DNA of 64,000 nucleotides. Origin: Lasiosphaeria ovina. Taxonomy: Eukaryota > Ascomycota > Sordariomycetes > Sordariales > Lasiosphaeriaceae. The position numbers and the translations under genes are program-made. The stretch spans positions 9,099,861-9,163,860 of the forward strand of contig JAULSN010000001.1 in the NCBI GenBank assembly GCA_033439765.1. Reading direction: 5' to 3'. This document shows positions 11,452 to 21,911 of the stretch, one piece after another. The notes beneath the pieces are model-generated. The model worked only from the letters and a program-made list of their open reading frames with translations. It was not told the DNA's origin and did not search any database. How positions within the stretch are numbered: position 1 is the stretch's first letter; every line of letters begins with the position of its first letter.

Positions 11452-12537
11452 ATGAGCACAGAGAAGCACAACATTACGCTCTATTGCGAGGGCACTCCCA
11501 ATCCTCTCAAGATCTCCATTGCCCTCGAGGAATTGGGCTTGAAGTACAACGTGCGATCCCATCACCGCTCCAGGTTTCCCCTTAGAAACAAAAAGGAACA
11601 GAAATCCCTGACATAGTTCCGCAAGTAGGTACGCCCAATCAACCTCTTTGAACATGAGCAGAAAGAGCAGTGGTACCTCGACATCAACCCCAATGGTCGC
11701 ATCCCAGCCATCGTCGACACGGACGAGAACGGCCAGCAGCTCAAAATCTGGGAAAGCGGTGCCATCTTGCAGTATCTCGTGGACCGGTACGATCGGGACC
11801 ACAAGATCTCGTATCCTCGCGGGACCAAAGAGCAATGGGAGATGACAAGCTGGGTAAGATTGGCGAAATTCCCATGCCTCATTTGAAGAAGGGCATTTCT
11901 AACGGAGACATTGATAGCTCTTTTGGCAGGTGGGCGGCCTCGGCCCTATGCAAGGCCAGGCAAACCACTTTGAGAGTATGTTCTAGCTGTGTGCTACGGC
12001 GATGGAAGGTGAAAAAGCGTTTACTAACCTGGGTTGGATCATACAGTGTCTGCTTTCGGCGACTATCCGTACGCTTTGAAGCGCTACGTCAACGAAACAC
12101 GCCGCCTCTATCGCACCATGGACAAGGCACTCGCCAAGAATCCCTCCGGATACCTCGTAGGTGATCATCTCACCATCGCCGACATTGCTATTTGGCCATG
12201 GGCCACCGCGTATAGTAGGTCTTTCGCACACAAACCTCGAAACCCCCATCCCCTCCCCTCCTCAAAACAAAACTCCCGTTGAGGGTGCTTATATGCAAAA
12301 GGGACTAAATTAAAACGCGCTGCAGAGTATAGCGGTCTTTCCCAGATTGACGAGTTCCCTCACGTCAAGGAATGGATGTACAGGCTCCTCGCGCGCCCTG
12401 GGTTCGAGAAGGGTCGCAACGTGCCGAATCCTCATATTTACCTTCAGCTCAACGAGCTGCCGGATGAAGAACTGAAGAAGATTGGGAGGGAGAGGTCCGG
12501 TTGGATTCAGGAGGCCATGAAGCGCGATGCCGAATGA
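11452..12537 (+). CDS. Glutathione S-transferase, URE2/GstA-like
   Basis: Five exons (11452-11550, 11629-11853, 11930-11975, 12047-12214, 12326-12537) give 249 residues. The thioredoxin-fold N-domain reads ITLYCEGTPNPLKISIALEE. It is followed by LDINPNGRIPAIVD, with the cis-Pro of the glutathione site, and IWESGAILQYLVDRYD, whose Glu-Ser binds the gamma-glutamyl group. The helical C-domain contains LVGDHLTIADIAIWPW, the conserved N-capping box and Asp of GSTs. Members conjugate glutathione to electrophiles or reduce peroxides in the cytosol. An in-frame ATG lies upstream, but 11452 (MSTEKHNITLY) gives the usual family length. Introns are 46-111 nt with good splice sites. The frame is intact. 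Confidence 0.9.
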
Positions 12538-12802
12538 TCTTGGGGCTGTCTGCTGTACGGCTAGGCCGTGGGCCGATCCTCTAAGCCGTGGCTTTTGTCA
12601 TGCTCGTGGCCTTGGCTCAGGCTCGGTATACCAAGCAAAGGCATTATTCTCATGAGAGCATAGCATCGTAGGCTGTCCATCGGATAGATATTTCCCCTAA
12701 AATAGTTATATCATTTGGACAGAGTTCTACTCGCATTAATGCGCGCTGTGCGACGCGATTTTTGTTTTGAGATGTGATACAGTGAGGTATCAGATCCAAC
12801 TA
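12538..12802. other. Short intergenic segment, GST 3' flank
   Basis: Downstream of the GST stop I see no gene. The segment likely includes the GST 3' untranslated region. Confidence 0.4.
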
Positions 12803-12967
12803 GTCCGACACGCCCCTAAACTGGCCTAGGAACCTCTCGTCTGTAGACTAGAATAGCCGAATATCCGGTATCTGGAATAGTAGCATGGCAATCCTCTCAA
12901 GGCCAATCCCAAAAGCGTGCAGCCTCGACCAACCCGAGCTGTGCTCCTGGTGCTGAACGGAATCATG
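12803..12967 (-). pseudogene. Relic of mitochondrial phenylalanyl-tRNA synthetase
   Basis: The minus strand reads HAFGIGLERIAMLLFQIPD then IRLF, a TAG stop at 12848-12850, then STDERFLGQF. Mitochondrial Phe-tRNA synthetases carry WAFGxGLERIAMxLFxIPDIRLFWSxDxRFLxQF at the C-terminal side of the catalytic core. The stop therefore sits exactly where the family has Trp (TGG to TAG). Upstream, VQHQEHSSG resembles the preceding strand in decayed form. No aminoacylation domain remainder or anticodon-binding domain is found. Only this fragment of about 50 codons survives, so it is a dead duplicate; the essential intact gene must lie elsewhere. Confidence 0.75.
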
Positions 12968-13171
12968 CACCTGCTGGACTATGTGGCTTAGATTGGCTGA
13001 TCGGCCCTGACCGACCGCTAATTGATTCATTACAGCAGGCTGGGATAAATAATTGGGGAGGTGGAAACGGAGTAGATTTGTCTAAGAATTTTTCAGTGCT
13101 CTTTAGATTACGTTTCCGTCGTTCGCAGCACAAGTGGCGCTGCATCGACTACCAGCCCTCTGTCTCACCGC

Positions 13172-13825
13172 GTGGGTCATGCGCTGATACAAAGTGCCGA
13201 TGCCATCCTCAGCAAGTTTAGCCCCGAGTCCGAGGCCTTCAAGGGCCTGGATCTGCTCGGTCTCCCAGAACTTGCCTTTAGTGGTAGGTTTGGCGTCTCG
13301 AGCCTCGCTGCCGTGGACGTGCTAACTGATGTACGACTCACGCAGGCTACAACTTCAAGTCGCTACAGCACATTACCCCCTTCCTAGAGTACCCTGGGTC
13401 CGGCACCAGCTCGCTCTAGGCCCGCACGACGGCCCTCAAGTACGACTGCGTCGTTATCGTTAGCTACACCGAAAAGGTCGACACCACGGCCTCCTAGCCA
13501 GCCTCGCCCGAGTACTATAACTCGGCCTTTATTGTGAACGGCAACGGCGAGACCATTGGCAACTGCAGAAAGTCTTTCCTATTTATACCACACGGATAAG
13601 ACGTGGGCCTTGGAGGGCAGGGATGGCTTCTTCTCGGGCCAGATCCCCGGTATGGGCAACTCCGCCCTCGGTATCTACATAGACCTCAAGTACGCTACTC
13701 TCCCGCCCCACGCTTACGATAGACCAATCTAACTGACTTGCAAAACTACAGCCCCTACAGCCTTGAGACCCCGCCGAATGCGTTCGAGTTTGGCTTCCGC
13801 ATTCTGAACTCATTCATGTTCGCTT
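13172..13825 (+). pseudogene. Relic of protein N-terminal amidase (nitrilase family)
   Basis: The plus strand reads ADAILSKFSPESEAFKGLDL, then LGLPELAFSG with the catalytic Glu of nitrilases. A normal intron (about 13285-13344) leads into YNFKSLQHITPFLEYPGSG. Then come ALKYDCVVIVSYTEKV and EYYNSAFIVNGNGETIGN. This order matches fungal NTA1-type amidases, which deamidate N-terminal Asn/Gln in the N-degron pathway. TAG stops at 13417-13419 and 13495-13497 both fall where the family has Trp. A frameshift near 13575-13585 precedes YHTDKTWALEGRDGFF and the IPGMGNSALGIYIDL block. The nucleophile Cys region is changed (GIYIDL where GIxxDI with Cys is expected). It is a non-functional copy abutting the aldo-keto reductase stop. 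Confidence 0.8.
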
Positions 13826-14888
13826 CTAAGCGTCGAGCGGCGATGTGGTCGGGTCCCACGCAACCGGCGCATACTCATCCGATTCGAGCTCGGCGACCTC
13901 CTCAAGAGTGAGCTCAAAGTCGTAGACGTCGGCGTTGTCACGGATGCGCTCGGCGTTGACGCTCTTGGGCAGCGGGATGTAGCCCTTCTGCAAGCTCCAG
14001 CGGACGAGAACTTGGGCCTCGGACTTTCCGTACTTGCCAGCAAGCTTCTTGAGCGTCGGCTCGCCCCAGCGCCGGCCACGGACGAGGGGGCTGTAGGCCT
14101 CGACGGCGACGCCGCGCTTGGCGCACCACTCGGCAATGTCACTGCGGGCGCACCAAGGATGGATCTCCCACTGCCCCACACTGAGCACGCCGCCCTTGCC
14201 GGGCCCGCCGCGCTCGGCCTCGAGCTCCGCAATGTGCTTCTCCAGCTCGTCGAGATGCTGCACGCCGTAGTTGCTGACACCGATACTGCGGACCTTGCCC
14301 GCCTCGACCGCCTCGACCAGCGCCTTCCACGCGCCCTTGCGCCCGGCCGACCCGCCGTACGGCGCGTGGATGAGCATCAGGTCGATGTACTCCAGCCCAG
14401 ACTCGGTGAGCGACTTCTCGACCTGGTTCTTTGCCGTTTGGTAGCCGAGAGCTCTGGGAGGCACCTTGGACGTGAAGAAGATTTGCTCGCGTGGAAGGCC
14501 CGACTTGCGAATGGCCTTGCCACAGGCGGCCTCATTGTAGTAGGCAGCTGCCGAGTCGATCTGGGGGGGGTGTTGGATCAAGTCAGCAGCTGAGCCTGGA
14601 CATGATGCTTGGTACACCGGCGACGTACGTGGGTGTAGCCGACTGCAAATGCTTCGTTGACTACGGTTTCGGTGTCCTTGGGTGGACTAATAACTGAAGT
14701 GAGTCCATGGAGCAGGAAGTTAAATGCAAAAGATGGTATCTTTACGTTTGATAGACCTGTTAAAGGGGAAAATGTTAGCGCGACGCTGGGATTGGACTTG
14801 GATATTAGACACATACTCCAAATCCCAGCTGCGGAATCTCATAGCCGCTGGGCAGCTTGATCTTGGCGTTGAGTGCTAGAGATGCCAT
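13826..14888 (-). CDS. Aldo-keto reductase
   Basis: Four exons (14888-14817, 14756-14746, 14686-14629, 14560-13826) join in frame to about 291 residues. The second exon is only 11 nt. The start MASLALNAKIKLPSGYEIPQ leads into LGFG, VYQT and the TIM-barrel AKR signature. The tetrad is visible: Asp in THIDSAAAYYNE, Tyr in AAYYNE, Lys in FFTSKVP and His in LMLIHAPYG. Further signatures are GKVRSIGVSNYG and the nucleotide-binding end LVRWSLQKGYIPLPKSVN. These enzymes use NADPH to reduce carbonyls in the cytosol. The stop is TAG at 13826-13828. The frame is intact beside a decayed amidase copy. Confidence 0.88.
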
Positions 14889-15627
14889 TCTGCTTCGCAT
14901 GGATTTTTAGGTCTGTGAGTCTGTGAGTCTGTGAGAGTTGTTGGGTGGGGCGCCTTTGAGTTTGAGGGGTTCCCTTTAATTCCTCCGGCGGGGTGGAGAT
15001 GACGTCTTCGGTACCGGCGCCTTGGGGCTGGTTTGTCATCCTCGCGGTCGGAGATCGGAAATACGGATTGCACCGCAAACTCCGTCTTAATCGCGAAGTT
15101 ATTCACACCCTTTCTGCCAACAATAATTCGTCGCAATGCGCACTATACGCATGTACAGATTTATCAGTAGTAGCTCAAAATATGAGGGATGTTTGTTTTC
15201 TCGATGCAGGCAAGGGCGATGATGCGAGAAGACGAGTGAAGCGAGTTGTTCGCAATTTGGGAGGCGGTGATTGTTTTCTTGATGAATTGATTCAGATCTC
15301 AGTTTACATGAGGTAGACATATTCTAGATGGTTCAGATGAATGGGAGAAAGCTACGATGCAAGAAATACTGAGCAATTAGTTCCGTCATGAAACAAATGA
15401 CAGCCGCAGAAGTCACCCTTGCTAGGTAGCCATAAAGAGCTCCGTTGAACGTGTCGCCTAAGTAGGTACTAAATGATGGGTTAGCGAGCCCTAGACCTGC
15501 AGACGCCTCATCATGGTCTGCTCGGGCAGACGTGCCGGCCTCGTCCGAGCGCTCTACCACGACAGCGTATTGCCTGGCTGAGGAGGCCAACGCCCCAAGT
15601 GCATTGTGTCTATTCTTGTCACATCCA
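14889..15627. other. Intergenic stretch
   Basis: I see only short unsupported frames here. It should contain the promoter of the aldo-keto reductase (right of 14888) and the 3' region of the membrane-protein gene. Confidence 0.4.
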
Positions 15628-17832
15628 TCAGTCATACTTGGCACCGACCGCAATCGGGCGGACCGCCGCCTCAGATCCAAATCCCGCCCTTCTCACCGGT
15701 CTCGCATCGCTGTTGCTGCGGGCAGCAGCAGTCAGCTCGGTAATATCGCCAAACCGCAGCCTCTTGCGCAAGACACGCGACGGCAGGGGCGCCCGGCCGA
15801 GCGAGCACCCGTCCATCAGCTCGTCCAGTTCCTGGTTCCGCGTCATGGCGACGACGGTGCTGAGCGACGTGTCCACGCCGTAGCGGTTTGCGCGGAACGC
15901 GTACGAGCCCGCGGCAACGGCTGCGAGGGCGACGGCGGCGCCTACGCCGTACGACACGGCCAGCCAAAAGGGTCGGTATTCCCACCGCTGGACGGCTACG
16001 CGCACCGTGCAGGGGACGGAGACGTTGAAGGCCGGGTTGAACCTGGACTCAGACATGACGGCGAGCACCAGTTGTGTGAACTTGTTCTCGAGCTTGCGCG
16101 CAAAGTTGTCGACGGGCAGGTAGGTCATCGGTTCTACGAGGTTTGTCTGCGCAATGTTAGACGCGAGGAAAGGCCCTATCGAGCTGTTCACTTGGATGAT
16201 GGCGCTGCTGATGAAGTTTCGGAAGTGGAGGCTGATTGCATGATATGCCCTAATTATGAATGGTAAGTATTTACTCGTCACTCGCTGTCAAATGGTCTTT
16301 GGGCAGGCAGCGCGTACGAGAATTTCTTGTAGGCGGCGTTTAGTGGCGACATGGACTCGCCCGCGGGCAGGACAGGTCCACGAAAGTCGAGGCGTGTGTC
16401 CTTGACGATCTGGCCACCAGCTTCAAAGGCCAAGTCGACGGTATACGTGGCGTGGTTGAGGACGCACTTCAGCACGTTGCGCTTGAGCTCCCACGGCCAC
16501 AGGTTCGCGTTGATGCCATTCCACGGCCGGGTGGTGTTGCTGACATAGCCGATCCAGATAGGATACGACTCGGTAAATGTTCCCCAATTCCCGCTGAAAC
16601 TGGGCTCCCCGTCCACGAGGGGCCACTCAGCCGGGATGCCGAAGTCATCTAGTCCACCTGTGGCGTTCTTTGGAGGGAATATGCATGTGTAGATGAAGTT
16701 GCCGCTCGGGGGCATATCGTCGAGACGCTGTGGCGTGGTCTTGTCAAAGCCATCCTTTTCTTCGCACTGATACGCAGGCCCGTCGAAAGAGATGGTCATG
16801 GTGCAGTTTGCGCCGGGGCAAGGGTTGTGGGGAGAGGGTGGGTCGTTGTTAGAGGGTAGCCTCATGGCGGCCAGTCTCATGAAATCGTACGCCGGCTGCG
16901 AGTAGACGGGCGTCTCGGTGCCGTCGAGATAGTCCCAGAGACCGATGGTAGTCGAGCCATCGACCGTGGTCTCTGTGTATGGGCCATCATCCTCACGCGA
17001 GAAATTCAGCGAGGCCACACTGGGGCACGTCTCGTGCGACACAAGACCGCCGGGGATGACGGTGAGTGCCGATGGCGACGCAATCGCTGAAAGTGGCAAT
17101 AACCAGCAGACGGCAGCGAGAACAATCTGCATGGTGGCTTTTGTCAGCAGCTCTGTGCTGAGCGGTTGACTCGGATCACGGCTGGCCTTGCAAAGCGTTA
17201 GTTAGCATTCTGAAAGGCGATAATTGTCGACAGCAACTTGAAGCTAGCTGATACTCACCTCCAATAACCGGTCTATCGTCGATAGTTTGAACGCCTTTCG
17301 GTTCAGCATGCGCTATACAGCTTGGATTAGCATTCAAACGGGCACCTATCAGGTAGTAATTACCTACCCAAGCACACTGCTTGTATGCCACCAAGGCGGC
17401 ATTGACAAAACACCGCTGCGTAATGAAGGCAAGGAACACTCCGACCTGCAGCGGCCACTGCGAACCTGCGACGGTCGTGTCTAGGGCGACGTAATAAAAG
17501 TGGTGGCTAAGAGCAAAAGCAGCGCTAAAGAGATACTACGATAACATCAGAGACGGTAGGTGCCAGTGAACTTTCCACTGCTCGTTCCGGGGTGGTGATG
17601 ATGATGATGGCGTAGAGTTGCTTTCCTTGTCCGAGACGGTCGTCTCTACGTGTTCTTCCCTGGTGGAACACGAGACGGCCATTTCGGGTTTCTCGGCCTT
17701 CTCGGTCTCATGCTGCTGTGCTTTGGCGGACTCGCTGGAACCGTATCCGATCGCTGCTGGCTTTTCCTTTTCAGCACACTCGGCGACAGATTGCGTCCCA
17801 GAAGTCCCGGTTGAGTAGTAGGGGGTTGTCAT
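15628..17832 (-). pseudogene. Multi-pass membrane protein gene with a single in-frame TAG
   Basis: Four exons (17832-17368, 17312-17259, 17186-16318, 16249-15628) join in frame to 669 codons, interrupted only by TAG at 17536-17538, codon 99. The N-terminal 95 residues are Ser/Glu-rich and soluble. The stop falls at the start of the first membrane helix (PSLMLS, stop, YLFSAAFALSHHFYY). A second helix (VGVFLAFITQRCFVNAALVA), a third (IVLAAVCWLLPLSAIASPSA), a large loop with N-glycosylation sequons and a C-terminal helix (VGAAVALAAVAAGSYAF) follow. This layout fits an uncharacterised fungal membrane family. Reading from the Met at 17132 as a signal peptide would be wrong, because that helix is internal. 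It is a pseudogene, or a gene relying on readthrough. Confidence 0.75.
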
Positions 17833-18521
17833 GGTTCAGACTGACATCGAGGTTACCTACCTACCTACCTTAGCCAACCCCATCACGCCCCATCGTGGCC
17901 GTATCCTATTTTATGCACGCCGCACAACAGTGCTCTCCCTGCTCCAAACTCGCAAGTGTCGAGCTCGTTATCTGATTCTCTCGCCATCCGGCCCTATAGA
18001 GCTGCCATTCTCCGTCAGACTTGTCGAATAGAAATGGCCAGGACCGCCAAGAAGTAGGGGCCCGAGTATAGAGCCGTTTACCGTGGAACGTCGCTAATGC
18101 TTCCGATTGCCCGTGTTATCTACCACATAGTTCCCGGTTCAGCTCGCAAAGGAGATTGTACCACTTCTTTATCTGCCGACTCTTGACGTAAATTAATTTC
18201 CACCCTCACCGAAAAAAACTCCCCGAAGTCGGCCTCTTATTGACACTGACCCTTGGCGATGTGTCTAATGTAAGTTGTTTCGATTTGGGGGGGGCCTGAG
18301 GCATCTAAACTCTCGGTGATAATACTATGCCTTGTCTTAGATGACCCGGTGCAGTGGTCAGCCCATCCAACTGGCCTGTGCAAATTGGGGAAGATGTACC
18401 AGATTGCTTCACACCTCAATCTCCGGGTTATGGTCCCTCTGGTTGTGTCATCCGCCGGCTATTCAGGGGCAGCACTTCCGCCCTTGTCCCGCGCGGCACA
18501 GACATGGCTATTACCTGGCCG
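17833..18521. other. Intergenic stretch between divergent genes
   Basis: No gene is recognised. The segment begins with CTACC repeats (about 17860-17880) and serves as the promoter side of both flanking genes. Confidence 0.4.
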
Positions 18522-18533
18522 ATATATATAATA
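18522..18533 (+). promoter_or_regulatory. TATA box of the chitosanase gene
   Basis: ATATATATAATA lies about 100 bp upstream of the chitosanase start codon in the sense orientation. It is a motif match only. Confidence 0.5.
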
Positions 18534-18629
18534 GCCAACTGTTCTCGAAGCCTTGCTTTCTGCTATGATTCGATTTTGCTATACATACACGTCTAACCTC
18601 AAAGTCCACTCAAACTTGCCACTTTCGAG

Positions 18630-19726
18630 ATGCCTTCTGCACAGTGGCTCGGGCGCTTTGTCGCCGTCCTCTACCTCGGTTTCCTCTTCGCTCAGGTCGC
18701 GGCCCGCGATGTTCCGCCCAATGTCCGCAAATTCTATAACGACCTCAAGAACGGCACGGCTGGTTGCTCCAAGAAGCTCGCGACTGGATTCCGGAGCAGC
18801 GATAGTAGTTCTAACTGTATGCAGACTTGCCCCCCTGGCGGTTGACCGAGATGCTAAACTCTACATAGCTTTCTCTTACTGCGGGAACTAGCTCTCGAAC
18901 TACGGCATAGTTTACATCAAGGGTTCCGGATCTGCATTTGCCAACATGGATGTCGACTGCGACGGGGCTCCGGGTGGCTCGGCGGACGACGGGCGATGCG
19001 GCAAGAGCAGTGACACGCAGTCGATCACAGCCTTCCAGTGGCTAGTGAAGGGCTACGGCAAGGGCATCGGCGATTTCAATGCTAGAGTCCACCCATACGT
19101 CGTCTTTGGAAACAGCGGGGAAAAAAAGGGGTGGAAGAAATTCGACCCACAGCAGTACGGCATCGAACCACTGAGCGTCATGGCGGTGGTGTGCGGAAAG
19201 AAATTGGTAGGTATTATCCCCGAAGCACAGCACAGCGCAGTCCTGGAGAAGATTCAATTGGTTGACCGTGATTTCTTTCCAGATATTCGGCGTTTGGGGC
19301 GACGTGAATGGTGATGACGGCGACCATGCACTCGTTGGCGAAGCATCCATCTCCTTGGCCACGGCCTGTTTCGGGAAAGGAATCAACGGAAACAGCGGGC
19401 ACGACAAAGAAGATGTGCTCTACATTGCGTTTACCGGGGCGCGAGCAGTGCCCGGGGCTAACGGCGCTGACTGGGCGGCAAAGAATTACGCGGAATTCCA
19501 GAAGAACATCGAGGAATTGGGAAATTCGCTCGTCGCCAAGATCGGTGGGACGAATTCAGGGGATGGAAACTCTAGCGGTGGTAAAGGTGGAGGTGGCAAC
19601 AATGGCGGCAAGAATTGCGAGTGGCCGGGCCATTGCGCCGGATCAGCTTGTAAAAGCCATGACGATTGTTCGGGTTCCCTGGCGTGTATCAATCTTCTCT
19701 ATAGCCCTGTCGGTGGTGGGAAATAA
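18630..19726 (+). pseudogene. GH75 chitosanase gene with one in-frame TAG
   Basis: Three exons (18630-18816, 18869-19206, 19283-19726) give a secreted enzyme of about 322 codons. It starts with a signal peptide (VAVLYLGFLFAQVAARDVP) and runs through YCGN, NYGIVYIKG and ANMDVDCDG to the GH75 core FGVWGDVNGDDGDHALVGEA. There, Asp in GDVNG and Glu in VGEAS match the catalytic pair of the family, which hydrolyses chitosan. A Gly/Ser/Asn linker leads to a Cys-rich tail (CEWPGHCAG, CKSHDDC, LACINLL). A TAG at 18889-18891 (codon 70) interrupts the otherwise perfect frame; one C-to-T change of CAG explains it. No alternative splice in the right phase removes it, so the copy is probably dead despite intact catalytic motifs. 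Confidence 0.82.
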
Positions 19727-20323
19727 TTGTCAGATAGAACAGCAATTACCACTGCATTCAAGTAATGCACGTTTCGCGCTTTTTAGCGCAGTTGTAGTTT
19801 GTAATAAGAACTATGATCGGATAGGTAAACATGTCGAGGAAAGACCAAGTTTTAGTCAAGGCTGTGTTGCTCAGTAGGCCTCCACAGGCATGAAACCGAA
19901 GCCCATATCCCTTATTCAGCCCTCCCACCAGAAATTGTTGCGTCAAAATGCGGTTCTCGAGAGACCTGGTTTTCTGTGGGGCTACAAATATGTGATTCTG
20001 TCACGAATACTTTGTCCAGCATTTTCTGCCGGTTTTAATACAATTATGTTACAGCTCCCCGACGGCGTTTGCGCTGCCGAATCTGATCCGTACTTGAACC
20101 ACGTAGGTAGATTCCATAATCACATGATTCCGATTCCGATCGTCCTACTCGTGCCCACCTCCTATATAATACAAAAACCACAAGGTCATCATCGAAATTG
20201 AAAGCTTGTGTAACAATATTTCCGCCAAAAAACGGCAGAGACCGTGCCGAGGTATATACCAGCAACCATGCACGTTACCTTCGTCCAAAAAAGCAAAAGG
20301 GCGGCCCATTCCTCAATCTTCGA
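19727..20323. other. Intergenic stretch
   Basis: I see no supported gene between the chitosanase stop and the 3' end of the Thr-rich membrane protein gene. This segment holds the 3' flanks of both. Confidence 0.4.
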
Positions 20324-21392
20324 TCACGACGACAAAGCAGCGCTCTCGGTGCCTTCCCTCGCCTCGCCCTTGCCCGTGACGCTCTTGGGGTAGCAGTACG
20401 AGATGTCTGTGCCCTGCAGGCTATCGCCGTACACCCAGCTGACGCCGATGCAGGGCCCGGCGGCTGAGGTGGGGAACAGGTTCAGCTGCGCGCACAGGGC
20501 CAGGCAGTCGAGCATGGTCGCCGCGGGGAAGCGCGCCATGTCGTTGCCGGGGAAGTCGGTGTTGCACATGCGCGTGAACGTCAGGCTGGTGCCCGGCACC
20601 TGGTACCGCGTGTTGCCGAGGCTCGGGCACTCGGGCGACGCCGTCCCGGGCGGCCCTGCGGGGACGTGGTTGGTATTGAAGCAAATGCCGGAGGAGGAGT
20701 TGGGGGTTGGGGCGGCGTTTTTTGTTGTGGTGACTGTTGTCGTCGCTGTTGTTGTGACTGTGACCGTGGCTTTCGCCGCCGTTGTCGTTGTCGTTGTCGT
20801 TGTCGTCGATGTCACTGTCGCTGTAGCTGCTGTCGTTGTTGTCGTTGTTGTCGTTGTGGACGTGACTGTCACTGTTGCTGTGGCTGCCGTTGATGTTGTC
20901 GTTACTGTTTCAGTTGCCGTCGCTACCGAGGTTGTTGTTGTGATTCTCGTCGTGGCAGTCGTCGTCGCGGTGCAGTCTGCGGGTGAGAGGCTGCGGAGAG
21001 TTGCGTTAGAAGGTTTAGTTCAAGGGCAAGACATGGACAGGGCTGTGAGCATACATGGCTGGCTGTGGTGTTGTCGTGGGTGTCGCAGAAGACGCTGTCC
21101 GCGATATTTGGCTCTGCGCTACGCCGAGAACGACGAGAGCAATGACCAGCAGGATGTTGCTAACCACAAGCCAGAAGCTCGTCCTGCGCAGCCCAAATAT
21201 TTTCTTTTTGTTCTGTATGCTTTGCGCTGGGCCGACCGAAATGTGCTGATCCTGGAACGCCTCGTCCTTGTGCGTGAGCGATGGGGCGCGATCTGGATGG
21301 ACCGAGTACAGTGCGTTTTGAACGCCTTCCTCGATAACCTGGAGGCCTTCGAGATCGCCGGTGCTTCGATTTGGATCCCACGCCGTCGCCAT
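20324..21392 (-). CDS. Type II membrane protein with Thr-rich stalk and Cys-rich PAN-like ectodomain
   Basis: Two exons (21392-21055 and 20990-20324) give 334 residues. The N-terminal 75 residues are cytoplasmic-like. One membrane helix follows (FWLVVSNILLVIALVVLGVA, about residues 78-97). A stalk of almost pure Thr/Ala/Val (about 100 residues, coded by GTC/GTT-type microsatellite) follows and should be heavily O-mannosylated. The C-terminal 115 residues contain regularly spaced Cys (ICFNTN, PECPS, MCNTDFPGND, LDCLALC, GPCIGVSW, YCYP). The F-T-x-x-C-N-T-D-F-P-G-N-D and DC-x3-C elements resemble the PAN/apple-like module of fungal surface proteins. It is likely a cell-wall or surface protein of unknown ligand. 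I chose the MATAWDPN start; an upstream in-frame ATG would add 24 residues. Confidence 0.78.
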
Positions 21393-21911
21393 GTTCAGAG
21401 CTTCCCACGGAACGATAAAAATGGGACGGACAGGTAAACATGGGAAGGAAAAGAATCGAAACAAAAAGAGGATGAGGAATCCAAAGAAACTGGCAGTGGC
21501 CCGACCATTTCACACACATTGTTGGCCTCGCGCCACCGGTGCCGCTGAGGCGCGGAAACAGCATCAGCGCTTGCGGAGGATCAATTTAGACCTCGTCTGA
21601 TCGAAACTACCCGTGCCGGGTGATTGCAGCCATTCCTCTAGCCCTATGGGTAGTAAGGCAGGAACGAGCCGACAGGCACAGGTGCAATTCTATTGGTCAG
21701 CTTGATTCGCCCCCAAAGTGTGACAAACTTTGGAGTTCCCAAGTTTTGGACAGCTGCACAGCCGTTGTTAGGTCGCGCCATTCCACTCTTGCATGTATTT
21801 TTTTGTTCAACATGTTCCAAAGGGCGATTGGATCCCGAGTATATGGCGTAAATGCGCTAGAATTTCAATTCCGCTGTCCCTCAAAAAGAACACCCAACTC
21901 CCTCCAACCAA

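Noticed and set aside
16278..17132. Secreted protein with signal peptide starting MQIVLAAVCW
   Set aside because: The hydrophobic segment is an internal membrane helix; upstream exons join in frame through consensus introns.
20403..21437. 344-codon plus frame opposite the Thr-rich protein gene
   Set aside because: It is the antisense shadow of a repeat-rich gene; the Val runs are the complement of Thr codons and there is no domain.
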